From: Phreatobacter cathodiphilus
GTDB taxonomy: Bacteria; Pseudomonadota; Alphaproteobacteria; Rhizobiales; Phreatobacteraceae
Direction of reading: 5' to 3'
Assembly (NCBI RefSeq): GCF_003008515.1
Contig: NZ_CP027668.1
Coordinates: forward strand, 186,001 to 250,000
DNA: 64,000 nt
Shown here piece after piece: positions 18,019 to 27,234 of the stretch. A program made the position numbers and the translations under genes. How positions within the stretch are numbered: the first letter of the stretch is position 1; every line of letters starts with the position of its first letter. The notes beneath the pieces are model-generated. The model saw only the letters and a list, made by a program, of their open reading frames with translations, ran no database searches and was not told where the DNA came from.

Positions 18019-18789
18019 TCAGCGCCCGCCAGCATCCTCCCAGCCGAATTCGTGCCACGGCCCGCGCGGGAAGGGGTTCGGCAGGCGGTTGCGCTCGATG
18101 ATGCGGCGGGACAGGGACGGGCGCTCCGCGCCTTTCCAACTGCCGAGGAAATGGTGACGGCAGAGGATGCGCCGGCCGAGCAGCGGCAGGTCGGCATAGA
18201 GGTCCGGCGGCACCCAGGCGATCTGGTGCAGCACGTCCACACCAGCGGGACGAGTGGCATAGAAGAACCGCGTCAGCGCCTTCGGCCCCGTCGCGTCCTC
18301 GATGTCGCGGCGCTCGGTCACCGGCCGTTCCGACAGGCTGCGGCCCATCTCCTCGGCGAAGGCGGCGAGGAAGGGATGGCCGGCCGGCGCGGCGAAGATG
18401 CAATTGGCGATCTGGAACGGCTGGTCGTAGCCGAGTTCGCGCTGGCGGATGCCGGTCACCTGCGCCTCGATCCCGAAGACGGCCCGATCCCGCCCCAGCA
18501 CCGGGGCGAGCGGCGCCAGGCACTCCATGTCCATGTCGGCGTAGATGCCGCCCTCGGCCAGCACCACGAGGACGCGGAAAAGGTCGGCCTTCTGCACCGG
18601 GAACCTGACGGCCTCGTAGACGGAGGCGAGGTGCGGAAACCGCTCGGCGACGAACCGGTCCATGGCGGCATCGTCGTAGAAGCGCAGGGTGATTGCCGGA
18701 TTGTGGCGCACGAAGCTCTGCTGGAAGGCGGCGAGATCGGCCGGCAGGTCGGCCGATTTCCATGTCTGATGCAGGACGAGAGGGATCAC
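18019..18789 (-). CDS. GT32-type glycosyltransferase (DXD; SUR1/CSG1-like family)
   Basis: A 256-residue transferase. It opens with PLVLHQTWK and carries KADLFRVLVVLAEGGIYADMD, with the DXD metal/nucleotide-sugar site Asp85-Met-Asp87: the signature of the sugar-binding-region-with-DXD family (GT32). That family includes the yeast mannosyltransferases SUR1/CSG1 that add mannose to inositol-phosphorylceramide, but also capsule and LPS enzymes. Start is GTG 18789, overlapping the LptG-like stop (GTGA), so it is translationally coupled to the exporter pair. Placement beside sphingolipid and inositol genes makes a glycosylated inositol-sphingolipid a reasonable product. The sugar donor is unknown. 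Confidence 0.78.
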   Translation of the reverse strand: MIPLVLHQTWKSADLPADLAAFQQSFVRHNPAITLRFYDDAAMDRFVAERFPHLASVYEAVRFPVQKADLFRVLVVLAEGGIYADMDMECLAPLAPVLGRDRAVFGIEAQVTGIRQRELGYDQPFQIANCIFAAPAGHPFLAAFAEEMGRSLSERPVTERRDIEDATGPKALTRFFYATRPAGVDVLHQIAWVPPDLYADLPLLGRRILCRHHFLGSWKGAERPSLSRRIIERNRLPNPFPRGPWHEFGWEDAGGR

Positions 18790-20003
18790 GGAGGCTCCGG
18801 ACGCGACAGGGCGGTGGGCAAGGGGCCGCCTCGCCCCGCCCGCTCGATGCGCGCCATCAGGCCGAGGCCGGTGGCGATCATCGCCAGCGGCATGAACCAC
18901 GCCGCGAACAGGGGATGCAACTGCCCATATTCCCCGAGCCAGACCACCACGTTGTTGGTGACATAGAGGAAATAGCCGGCGAGGCCGATCAGGATCATCG
19001 GCTTGAACTGCGTCCTTTGGGCAAGCAGTGTCATGGACAGTGCCGAGGCCATCAGCATCATGCCGAGCGGCAGCACCGCCTGGGCGATGCGGACGTGCCA
19101 CCAGGCGCGGTAAGAGGGCTCGTTCAGGCCCTCGAGGCTCGCCAGCGCCGACAGGGTGGATTGCGGCAAGTAGCGCGCGTCGATGCCGAGATTGGCGAGC
19201 CAGAGCGGCTCCAGCGGCATTGCGATCCGTTCCTCGGCGAATCGCCGCGTCGCGCCCGTGCCGGTCGCCTGGGTCGGCGCGTCGCCCGCCGGCGCCGTCC
19301 AGCGGATGCCGTCCCGGAAGATCCAGGTCCCTGCCGTCTCGCCCGGCGAGGCGCTGGCGGCGGCCACCCGCCCGGTCAGGCGCCCGCCCTCCGACAGTTC
19401 GAAGAGCTGCACGTCGACGAGCGTCCGGTTGCGGAAGTCGATCCGCGCCTGGACCATGTGGTCGGCGAGCACGATCCAGCGCCGCTCGTCCGGCTTCAGC
19501 CGCCGGTCGAAGCGCTCGCCGTAGCTGCCGAGGCGGCTGTCGATCTGCACGGCGACGGCGGCCGGCCGCAGCACCGAGAGCGCGGTCACCTGCAGCGCCC
19601 CGAAAAGGGCCCCGAGGACGAAGAGCGGCATCAGCGACTGCAGCGGCGAGCGCCCGCCGTTCCAGATCACGATGCGCTCGCGCGACTGGGTCAGCGTGAT
19701 TTCCGACCAGAACAGCCCCATGAAACAGGCCAGCGGCAGAAGGTTGCCGATGACGTCGCAGATGCGCAGCAGCAGGTACCAGCCCATCAGCAGGGCGACG
19801 CCCGCCGCGCCGCCGCTCGCCTGCGCCACGACCCGGTCGGCGCGTGAGGCGAGGTCCAGCGTCAGGGCGACGATGAGGAGCGCCGCGGCCACGGTTCCCA
19901 CATGGCTCGCATGGGCGAGGGTGAGCGTGCGCGTGAAGGTGCCGAAGGGCACCAGGCCGAAGCGGCGGCCGGTTTCGGGGGCGGGGGTGGGAAGCGCCGT
20001 CAC
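18786..20003 (-). CDS. lptG: LptG-type permease of an LPS-export-like ABC transporter
   Basis: A 405-residue YjgP/YjgQ-family inner-membrane protein: two N-terminal helices, a periplasmic beta-jellyroll region (about residues 120-260) and three or four C-terminal helices (MILIGLAGYFLYVTNNVVVWLGE). In the canonical machine LptF and LptG extract LPS for the periplasmic bridge. It starts at GTG 20003 overlapping the LptF-like stop, and ends overlapping the GT32 start. Canonical lptFG usually precede lptD/surA; here they sit among sphingolipid genes, so this may be a dedicated paralog. If the genome has only one lptFG pair, it is the housekeeping set. Confidence 0.82.
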   Translation of the reverse strand: MTALPTPAPETGRRFGLVPFGTFTRTLTLAHASHVGTVAAALLIVALTLDLASRADRVVAQASGGAAGVALLMGWYLLLRICDVIGNLLPLACFMGLFWSEITLTQSRERIVIWNGGRSPLQSLMPLFVLGALFGALQVTALSVLRPAAVAVQIDSRLGSYGERFDRRLKPDERRWIVLADHMVQARIDFRNRTLVDVQLFELSEGGRLTGRVAAASASPGETAGTWIFRDGIRWTAPAGDAPTQATGTGATRRFAEERIAMPLEPLWLANLGIDARYLPQSTLSALASLEGLNEPSYRAWWHVRIAQAVLPLGMMLMASALSMTLLAQRTQFKPMILIGLAGYFLYVTNNVVVWLGEYGQLHPLFAAWFMPLAMIATGLGLMARIERAGRGGPLPTALSRPEPP

Positions 20004-21214
20004 GAGCGGCTGAGTCCCGGTCGCGCGATGGCCGACGAGCGCAGCGCCACGGCGATGACGAGGCCGACGCCGATGGTGAGACCGCCCGCGGCCACCAGCG
20101 ACAGCACCGGCCACAGACCCGCCGGCAGGACGCCCGCCAGCACCGAGGTGCCGGCGATCTCCATGGTCATCAGGCCGGCGCAGGCGAGCGGCAGGACGAA
20201 GGCCTGGTTGGCCCGCGTCGTGAACGACAGCGCCAGCAGCGCGATCAGCGGCGCGATGAGGCAGAGAAGGCTCCGCCCGATGCGCTTGGCCAGTTCCAGC
20301 CTCTCGCCCGTGCGCGTGAAGGCGCCGGTGAGGAGTTCGGGCAGGGTCAGTTCGGCGATGTTCCGCCCGCGCGGGTCGAAGGGCACGATGTCGTTGAACA
20401 CGAGGCTCTGCTGGGTGGAGGTGCCGCGCAGGGAGGAGGTTGGCGCCACCGGCCATTGCTGCGGGCCGCTGGCGCCCGCCGGCGGTGCGGGGAAGTCGTC
20501 CACGGCGAAGTCGTAGAGATGGAGCGCCACGCGCCCGTCGAGGTCGGGGCCCACCAGGCGGGTGCCGTTGGCGACCACGATCCGCTCGCCGCCGCCCTCC
20601 GTCGGCTGGCGCACGAAGAGGCGCGGGGTGGGCACGCCGTCGGAGCGCGGCATCACCGACACCGTGCCGATCCGCGTCTCGAACAGCCGGTTGGCGGTGA
20701 CCGTTCCCCCGGTCAGGGCGTGGTACTGGGAGGAGAACATCACCAGCCGGAAGGCGTAGCGCGCCAGCGGATCGACGAAGCCGCCCACCGCCAGGGCGGC
20801 GATCTGCGCCCAGATGCCGATGCGGATGACCAGCCGGATGAGCCCGTGCGGCGGAATGCCGAGGCTCGACAGCATGAGGAACTCGCGGTCCTCCCTGAGG
20901 CCGAGCGAGACGCGATAGACGGCGATGAGGATGGCCGTGGGCAGCGCCAGCTCGAAGACCTGCGGCAGCATGGTGGCCATCATGGCGATGGTCTTGGCGA
21001 GCGGGGCGCGGATCTTCAGCACCTCCTCGAGCAGGCCGGAAATGAGCTGCTCGGCGACGAAGATGCTCTCGATCAGCAGCAGCACCAGCGCCACCTGCAC
21101 GGTGACGTCGCGCATGATCCGGTGCGCCTGCTGGCTCGGGAAGCGGCGCGCCCGGCCGCCGAGGTCGAGCTGCGAGACCAGCCGCCGCTTCAGCGCGAAG
21201 AGGCTTCTCACCAC
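20000..21214 (-). CDS. lptF: LptF-type permease of an LPS-export-like ABC transporter
   Basis: A 404-residue YjgP/YjgQ-family permease partner of the following LptG. Near the N-terminus is VALVLLLIESIFVAEQL, then a coupling helix region SLGLREDREFLMLSSLGIPP (the motif that meets the ATPase), a periplasmic domain, and C-terminal helices including LIAPLIALLALSFT. I start at GTG 21214 (VVRSLFALKRR) because the 50 residues upstream are low-complexity basic sequence; GTG 21211 is also possible. It is divergent from the ceramide-synthase-like gene with about 100 bp between, so a shared regulatory region is likely. The LptB-type ATPase at 23186 would complete the transporter. Confidence 0.82.
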   Translation of the reverse strand: MVRSLFALKRRLVSQLDLGGRARRFPSQQAHRIMRDVTVQVALVLLLIESIFVAEQLISGLLEEVLKIRAPLAKTIAMMATMLPQVFELALPTAILIAVYRVSLGLREDREFLMLSSLGIPPHGLIRLVIRIGIWAQIAALAVGGFVDPLARYAFRLVMFSSQYHALTGGTVTANRLFETRIGTVSVMPRSDGVPTPRLFVRQPTEGGGERIVVANGTRLVGPDLDGRVALHLYDFAVDDFPAPPAGASGPQQWPVAPTSSLRGTSTQQSLVFNDIVPFDPRGRNIAELTLPELLTGAFTRTGERLELAKRIGRSLLCLIAPLIALLALSFTTRANQAFVLPLACAGLMTMEIAGTSVLAGVLPAGLWPVLSLVAAGGLTIGVGLVIAVALRSSAIARPGLSRS

Positions 21215-21311
21215 GGGGCGCGTCCCGCGCTGGCTTCGGCCCGCGCCGCGGTGTAGAGAGCCCGCAGGCTGAACGGCAGCGGCCTCCCGCGCCCATCGGG
21301 GACGAATTCGG

Positions 21312-22448
21312 TTGCAGATTGCTGAAGCACGGTCACGGCGCGATTTTAGACGCTTCGTCCGCATCCCGCGACAACTCTATTCGGGCCTGCCCGGATTTCA
21401 GCCGCCGCTGGATCTCGAGCGCACCCTGCTGCTCGACCGGCGCGTCGCCCCCTTCTTCACCCATGGCGAGGCCGCATTCTTCATCGCCAGCGACGAGCAG
21501 GGCCGCCCGCTCGGCCGCATCTCGGCCCAGTTCGACCGGCTGACGCCGGAGGGGCGCACCGGCATCGGCCATTTCGGCTGCCTCGACGCGGTGGACGATC
21601 CCGCCGTCGTCGCCGGCCTCGTCGCCGCCGCGCGCGCCTGGCATGCGGCCCGCGGCCGGCACCGGATCGAAGGTCCCTTCACCTATTCGATCAACGAGGA
21701 GGTCGGCGTCCAGGTCGAGGGTCAGGATCGCGGCGACATGGTGCTCATGCCCTGGCATCCGCCCTATCTCGGCGCTCATGTGGAGGCGGCCGGCCTCGTG
21801 CCGGTGAAGGACCTGCTGGCCTATTCCGTGCCCATCGAGCAGGGTGCCCGCTGGCGCGGCGTTCGCTTCGCCGAGCTTCCCGCGGGCAGCCGCATCACCG
21901 CCCGCAAGCTCAGGCTGGGAAACCTCGCCGCCGAAGCGGCGATCATGACCGAGCTCTTCAACGCCTCCTGGCGGGACAACTGGGGCTTCATTCCGCTCGC
22001 CACGGCTGAGCTGACCACCCTCCTGCGGGTGATCCGGCCGATCCTCAGGTGCGACCACGCCGTCTTCCTGGAACACGAGGGCCGGCCCGCCGCCTTCGCC
22101 TTCATCATGCCGAACGGCTATGAACTGTTCCGCGGCTTCGAGGGCCGGCTGCTGCCGTTCAACTGGGCGCGGCTCGCCTGGCGCATCCTGACCCATCGTT
22201 TCGCCTCCAAGCGCGTCACCTTGCTCGGCGTCAGGACCGACCTGCGCGACACGATCCTCGGCGCAAGGCTGCCGATCGTCGCCATCGCGCGGCTGATCGC
22301 CGCCAATCCCCAGCCTGCCGAAATCGAGATGAGCTGGATTCTTGACGACAATGTGCGTATGCGCCGTATCATCGAAGGCGCGGGCGGAACGATTTCCAAA
22401 CGCTACCGGGTCTATGCGGATCCGGTGACGGGAAGCGAGGGGGCATGA
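21312..22448 (+). CDS. GNAT-fold acyltransferase resembling bacterial ceramide synthase
   Basis: A 378-residue protein that I recognise as the family to which the Caulobacter ceramide synthase belongs: a long two-lobed GNAT-like protein often annotated only as N-acetyltransferase or hypothetical. Markers are the N-terminal FVRIPRQLYSGLPGFQPPL, the central IEGPFTYSINEEVGVQVEG, NASWRDNWGFIPLA, and EIEMSWILDDNVRMRRIIE. In that family it N-acylates 3-ketosphinganine to 3-oxo-ceramide before reduction. Start is TTG 21312 with a GGGGA element about nine bases upstream; no better start is near. It overlaps the PgpA-like gene by 4 bp. Assignment rests on memory of the family. Confidence 0.68.
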   Translation: MQIAEARSRRDFRRFVRIPRQLYSGLPGFQPPLDLERTLLLDRRVAPFFTHGEAAFFIASDEQGRPLGRISAQFDRLTPEGRTGIGHFGCLDAVDDPAVVAGLVAAARAWHAARGRHRIEGPFTYSINEEVGVQVEGQDRGDMVLMPWHPPYLGAHVEAAGLVPVKDLLAYSVPIEQGARWRGVRFAELPAGSRITARKLRLGNLAAEAAIMTELFNASWRDNWGFIPLATAELTTLLRVIRPILRCDHAVFLEHEGRPAAFAFIMPNGYELFRGFEGRLLPFNWARLAWRILTHRFASKRVTLLGVRTDLRDTILGARLPIVAIARLIAANPQPAEIEMSWILDDNVRMRRIIEGAGGTISKRYRVYADPVTGSEGA

Positions 22449-22954
22449 GCACGGCAGACGGTACGGGCGCTCTCGTCCCGGTGGATGCCGCCTTCATGGT
22501 GAGCCATCCCGCCTCTCTCCTCGCCCTGGTGGGCGGCGCGGGCCTCTTTCCCTACGGGCCGGGCACGCTCGGGGCTCTCGTCGGCATTCCGATCGGCTTG
22601 GCTCTGCAGGCGGCCCCGGCCGCCGTGGCTCTCGCCGTGGTGGCGGCCGCCTTCGTCGTCGGGGTCTGGGCCTGCGGCGTCACCGCCGTCCGGTCGGGGC
22701 TCCACGACCATCCCGCGATCGTCTTCGACGAGACCTGGGCCATGGCCGCCGTCATCGCCTTCTCGCCGCCGGGCCTGCGCGCGGTGATGGTCGGCTTCCT
22801 CGCCTTCCGCCTCTTCGACATCGTCAAGCCCTGGCCGATCGGCCATATCGACGAGCATGTCGCCGAAGGCTTCGGCATCATGCTGGACGACGCCGTGGCG
22901 GGGGTCTTCGCGCTCGCCCTGGTGTTCGGGCTCTGGCGGCTCGGCTGGCTCTAG
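22445..22954 (+). CDS. PgpA-like lipid phosphatase (candidate phosphatidylinositol-phosphate phosphatase)
   Basis: A 169-residue membrane protein of the PgpA family. Family marks are GAGLFPYGPGTLGALVG, IVFDETWAM, FRLFDIVKPWPI, and LDDAVAG with conserved acidic metal ligands. PgpA removes the terminal phosphate from phosphatidylglycerol-phosphate. Here the gene is translationally coupled (ATGA) to the ceramide-synthase-like gene and lies in a cluster with inositol-phosphate synthase and a CDP-alcohol phosphotransferase, so dephosphorylation of phosphatidylinositol-phosphate is the better contextual guess, as proposed for a PgpA homolog in Bacteroides inositol-lipid clusters (recalled, not checked). 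Housekeeping PgpA remains possible. Confidence 0.75.
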   Translation: MSTADGTGALVPVDAAFMVSHPASLLALVGGAGLFPYGPGTLGALVGIPIGLALQAAPAAVALAVVAAAFVVGVWACGVTAVRSGLHDHPAIVFDETWAMAAVIAFSPPGLRAVMVGFLAFRLFDIVKPWPIGHIDEHVAEGFGIMLDDAVAGVFALALVFGLWRLGWL

Positions 22955-22958
22955 GCGG

Positions 22959-23039
22959 TCAGACGCCGACGATCACGCGCATGGTGAGCAGGCCGCAGGC
23001 CAGCGCGATGGCGACACCCAGTCCATCGAAGAGTTGCAT
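22959..23039 (-). CDS. Possible 26-residue single-helix membrane peptide
   Basis: An ATG at 23039 opens a 26-codon frame whose product has acidic/polar ends and one hydrophobic segment, LGVAIALACGLLTMRVIVGV. It sits in the 231-bp gap between the PgpA-like gene and lptB-like gene. The ribosome site is weak (GGGG about ten bases upstream), and chance cannot be excluded in GC-rich DNA. Confidence 0.2.
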   Translation of the reverse strand: MQLFDGLGVAIALACGLLTMRVIVGV

Positions 23040-23185
23040 ACGCGTGACCCCACTGTGACGGCGTGAAACGTAAAGCAACATGATGAACGAACCGTGTCCG
23101 CAGCGCGGCGGGTTCGTTGCGGGGATGTGTCCGCGGATTGGCGGGATCGGGGAGGCGGCCGGCTGTTGCGCCGAAGTGACACCGG

Positions 23186-23902
<717 letters not shown>

Positions 23903-23954
23903 GGCGCCGGCCCCGCGGGGTGGGCGCGCCGCCGGGCGGTCGCCGCAGCGGCTC

Positions 23955-25034
23955 TCAGCGCTCGCCCTCGATGAAGGCGATGGTGAGGTCGCGCGCCTCC
24001 GGGTCGGTGTACTGCTTGGGCGGCGACTTCATGAAGTAGCTCGACGGCCCGCCGATCGGCCCGCCCTGCTTGCGGTCGAGGGCGATGCGGCAGCAGCGCA
24101 CGGCGTCGATCACAACGCCGGCGGAATTGGGCGAGTCCCAGACCTCGAGCTTCAGCTCCATGTTCAGCGGAACGCCGCCGAAACCGGTGCCCTCGATGCG
24201 GATATAGGCCATCTTCCGGTCGTCGAGGAAGGGCACGAAGTCGCTCGGGCCGATATGGATGTTGTCGGCCTCGATCGGCACGTCGATCTGGCTGGAGACG
24301 GCCTGGGTCTTCGACTTCTTCTTCGACGACAGGCGCTCGCGCTCCAGCATGTTGAGGAAGTCGGTGTTGCCGCCGAAATTGAGCTGGTAGGTGCGCTCGA
24401 TCTTGACGCCGCGGTCCTCGTAGAGGCGGGCGAGCACGCGGTGGACGATGGTCGCGCCGACCTGGCTCTTGATGTCGTCGCCGACGATCGGCAGGCCCTT
24501 CTCGGTGAAGCGCTTCGCCCAGTCGGGATTGGAGGCGATGAAGACCGGCACGCAGTTGATGAAGCCGCAGCCGGCCTCCAGGGCGCGCTCGGCGTAGAAC
24601 TCGCAGGCCTTCTGCGATCCGACCGGCAGGTAGCAGATAATGACCTCGGCGCGGGCGGCTTTCAGCACCGCCGTCACGTCGGAGGGGGCCTCCTTCGATT
24701 CGGTCACGACGCCGACCAGATGCTTGCCGACGCCGTCGAGGGTCGGGCCGCGCTGCACGGTCACGCCGGTCGGCGGCACCTTGGCGAACTGGATCGTGTT
24801 GTTCGGCTTGGCGAGGATGGCGTCGGCGACGTCCTGGCCCACCTTGCGGCTGTCGATGTCGAAGGCCGCCACGATCTCGACGTCGCGGATATGGTACGGG
24901 CCGACCTCGACATTCATCAGCCCCGGGATCGACTCACCGGGCTTGGCGTCCTTGTAGTAGTGCAGACCCTGAACGAACGAGGCGGCGCAATTGCCCACAC
25001 CGACGATGGCAACACGAATGGCAGACCGTGACAC
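23955..25034 (-). CDS. ino1: Inositol-3-phosphate synthase (MIPS/Ino1, prokaryotic type)
   Basis: A 359-residue NAD-dependent isomerase converting glucose-6-phosphate to 1L-myo-inositol-1-phosphate (equivalently 1D-inositol-3-phosphate), the entry to inositol lipids. The Rossmann motif [10 protein letters not shown] is at 11-20; conserved stretches [27 protein letters not shown] and the catalytic-lysine region SSKKKSKT are present, and length matches mycobacterial/archaeal enzymes. Start GTG 25034 has GGAG eight bases upstream; the open frame beyond is non-coding. Cytoplasmic. Divergent (88 bp) from the ceramide-reductase-like gene. With no inositol catabolic genes nearby, supply of a lipid head group is the likely purpose. 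Confidence 0.9.
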   Translation of the reverse strand: MSRSAIRVAIVGVGNCAASFVQGLHYYKDAKPGESIPGLMNVEVGPYHIRDVEIVAAFDIDSRKVGQDVADAILAKPNNTIQFAKVPPTGVTVQRGPTLDGVGKHLVGVVTESKEAPSDVTAVLKAARAEVIICYLPVGSQKACEFYAERALEAGCGFINCVPVFIASNPDWAKRFTEKGLPIVGDDIKSQVGATIVHRVLARLYEDRGVKIERTYQLNFGGNTDFLNMLERERLSSKKKSKTQAVSSQIDVPIEADNIHIGPSDFVPFLDDRKMAYIRIEGTGFGGVPLNMELKLEVWDSPNSAGVVIDAVRCCRIALDRKQGGPIGGPSSYFMKSPPKQYTDPEARDLTIAFIEGER

Positions 25035-25122
25035 GAAACATCTCCAGGCGCTCGGGCCGAAGACCACCGGCTGCGCGCGGCTCCTTATACTGCATTGTTC
25101 CCTCATTTGAAGTGCTTCCGTC

Positions 25123-26088
25123 ATGATCGTGACAGGCGCGGCCGGCCTTCTCGGTAACACCGTGTTGCGGGCGGCCGCCGCGCGCGGCCTTTCGGCCACC
25201 GCCTGGCTGCGCGGACGGGCGGGAGAGGCGGCGCTCGCCGGCCTCGACCTGCCGGTGGCCCATGGCGACCTCGCGACGGACTCCCTCGAAAAAATCGTGG
25301 AAAAGGCCGGGATCGTCGTCCATTGCGCCGCCCGGGTGGCCATCGGCAGCACCGGCGGCGAGGCGTCCCGGCGGGACAACGTGGTGGCCACGCAGCGACT
25401 CGCGAGCGCCTGCCGTGCAGCCGGCGCACGTCTGATCCACGTCTCCACGGTCGATACTCTGGCCTGGGGAACGCGCAAGGAACCCGGCGACGAGACACCT
25501 GCGGCGCCCCACCCACGTGATACCACTTACGCCGCCACAAAGCGGCTGGCCGAGGCTGCGGTGCTGGCGGAGATGGAGCGGGGCCTCGCCGCGACCATCG
25601 TCCACCCCGGCTTCCTGCTCGGACCCTGGGACTGGAAACCCTCCTCCGGCCGGCTGCTGCTGGCCGCGGTCCGCGGCCCTTTCGCCCTCGCCCCGCCGGG
25701 CGGCAACGACTTCTGCCATGCCGGCGCCGTCGCCGAGGCGATTCTCTCCCTGGCGGCCGCCCCGCCGCCCTCGCCGCGCTATGTCCTGTCGGGCGAGGCG
25801 CTGACCTACGCCGAAGCCTTCCGCCTGATGCGGCGGGCGGCGGGCCGCGCCTCGCGGGTCGTCGAGGCGCCTGCCGCACTGGTCCGCGCCGCCGGACGGG
25901 CGGGGGACCTCTGGGGGCGCATCGCCGGCCGGGAACCGGAGCTCAACGGCGCCGCGGCGGAGGTCGCCTGCATGCCCCATCACTTTTCCTCGGCCCTGGC
26001 CATCCGCGAGATCGGCTATCGCCCGCGTCCCGCCGTCGAGGCCATGCGCGAGGCGTGGACATGGTTCGTCGAACGCGGCTATGCGTGA
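25123..26088 (+). CDS. NAD-dependent epimerase/dehydratase-type reductase (CerR-like)
   Basis: A 321-residue extended-SDR protein. TGAAGLLG (4-11) binds the nucleotide, and Ser108, Tyr136 and Lys140 (YAATK) form the catalytic set. The family also contains sugar epimerases, but in Caulobacter an extended SDR (CerR) reduces the 3-oxo group of the acylated sphingoid base. Here it lies within the same locus as spt and the ceramide-synthase-like gene, which supports that role over a sugar role. ATG 25123 is the first start after an in-frame TGA, although no clear ribosome site is visible. Followed by a glycosyltransferase gene 36 bp later. Confidence 0.7.
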   Translation: MIVTGAAGLLGNTVLRAAAARGLSATAWLRGRAGEAALAGLDLPVAHGDLATDSLEKIVEKAGIVVHCAARVAIGSTGGEASRRDNVVATQRLASACRAAGARLIHVSTVDTLAWGTRKEPGDETPAAPHPRDTTYAATKRLAEAAVLAEMERGLAATIVHPGFLLGPWDWKPSSGRLLLAAVRGPFALAPPGGNDFCHAGAVAEAILSLAAAPPPSPRYVLSGEALTYAEAFRLMRRAAGRASRVVEAPAALVRAAGRAGDLWGRIAGREPELNGAAAEVACMPHHFSSALAIREIGYRPRPAVEAMREAWTWFVERGYA

Positions 26089-26124
26089 CCGCCCGCCGCC
26101 CCGCCCATCGATGAGAGCCGCCCC

Positions 26125-27234
26125 TTGAAGATCGCACTCGTGAGCGACTGGTTCGTGCCGCGACTCGGCGGCATCGAGCTGCAGATGCGCGATCTCGCCC
26201 TGGCGCTGCGCGAGCGCGGCCACGAGGTCCGGGTGATCTGCGGTGTCCCCGGCGAGGCGCAGGTGGACGGCATCCCCGTCGAGCGCCTGCCCGGGCCGCG
26301 CCTGCCCGGTTTCGGCATCGCCTTCACGCCGGCGGTCTTCGCGGCGCTCAGGGCCGCCATCGACGCCGGTGGCGAGGAGGTCGTCCACGTCCATTGCGGC
26401 AACGTGGCGCCCATCGCCCACCACGCCGTGCAGCACTGCATCCGCAGGCGCATCCCGGCGGTCGCCACCTTCCACTCGGTGCTGAAATATTACGACCTGC
26501 CGCTCATGGCGCTGAACGCCCTGCACGGCTACGGCCGCTCCGCCGTCCGCTTCACCGCGGTCTCGACCGTCGCCGGCGCGGCGCTGCGTCCGCTGCTCGG
26601 CGACAGGGCCGTGACCGCCGTTCCCAACGGCATCGACCTTTCATGGTGGCGCCGCCCGGACGGCCTCGCGCCGCGGGGCGACGGGCCGGTCGAGTTCGTC
26701 TCGGTGACGCGGCTGCAGAAGCGCAAGCGGGCGCGCTGGCTGGTCAAGGCCTTCGCCGCGGCGGTGCAGCGCCTGCCGCCGGGGGCGGCGCGCCTGACCA
26801 TCGTCGGCGACGGCGACGAGCGGGCCGCCATCGCCGCCATCATCCGCCGCGCCGGCATGGAGGACCGGATCGTCCTCGCCGGACGGGAGACGCGTGAGGC
26901 GATCCGTGCACGGCTGCACGGCGCCGACGTCTTCCTGCTGGCCTCGAAGCTCGAGGCCTTCGGCATCGCCGCCCTCGAGGCGCGCGCCGCCGGCCTGCCC
27001 GTCGTCACCATGGCCCAATCGGGGGCGCGCGATTTCCTGCACGACGGCGAGGACGCCATCCTCGCGGCGGACGACGCCGAACTCGCCGCCGCCATCCGCC
27101 GGCTGGCCGAGGAGCCTGGCCTGCGCCGGAGGCTTGCCGCCGCCGCGGCCCTGCCGCCGGACGGCGTCGACTGGCGCGCGGTGGCGCCGCTCTACGAGGC
27201 GGAATATCAGGCGGCGCGGGCGGCGCTGGCCTAG
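26125..27234 (+). CDS. Glycosyltransferase family 4 protein (GT-B)
   Basis: A 369-residue retaining GT4 enzyme: N-terminal domain beginning KIALVSDWFVPRLGGIELQMRDLALAL (the GGxE acceptor/phosphate loop), then C-terminal donor domain with VSVTRLQKRKRA and ASKLEAFGIAALEARAAGLPVV, containing the EX7E pattern. Such enzymes include PimA-type mannosyltransferases acting on phosphatidylinositol, so sugar addition to an inositol lipid on the cytoplasmic face fits the context. It starts at TTG 26125 (GAGAG upstream) and its stop overlaps the convergent flippase-like stop. Donor and acceptor are not determinable from sequence. Confidence 0.85.
   Translation: MKIALVSDWFVPRLGGIELQMRDLALALRERGHEVRVICGVPGEAQVDGIPVERLPGPRLPGFGIAFTPAVFAALRAAIDAGGEEVVHVHCGNVAPIAHHAVQHCIRRRIPAVATFHSVLKYYDLPLMALNALHGYGRSAVRFTAVSTVAGAALRPLLGDRAVTAVPNGIDLSWWRRPDGLAPRGDGPVEFVSVTRLQKRKRARWLVKAFAAAVQRLPPGAARLTIVGDGDERAAIAAIIRRAGMEDRIVLAGRETREAIRARLHGADVFLLASKLEAFGIAALEARAAGLPVVTMAQSGARDFLHDGEDAILAADDAELAAAIRRLAEEPGLRRRLAAAAALPPDGVDWRAVAPLYEAEYQAARAALA

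Noticed and set aside
18786-21296. Single 836-codon frame covering both LptG- and LptF-like genes
   Set aside because: The region before 20003 in this frame is an Arg/Pro-rich shadow of the LptF-like gene; the real LptG-like protein starts at GTG 20003.
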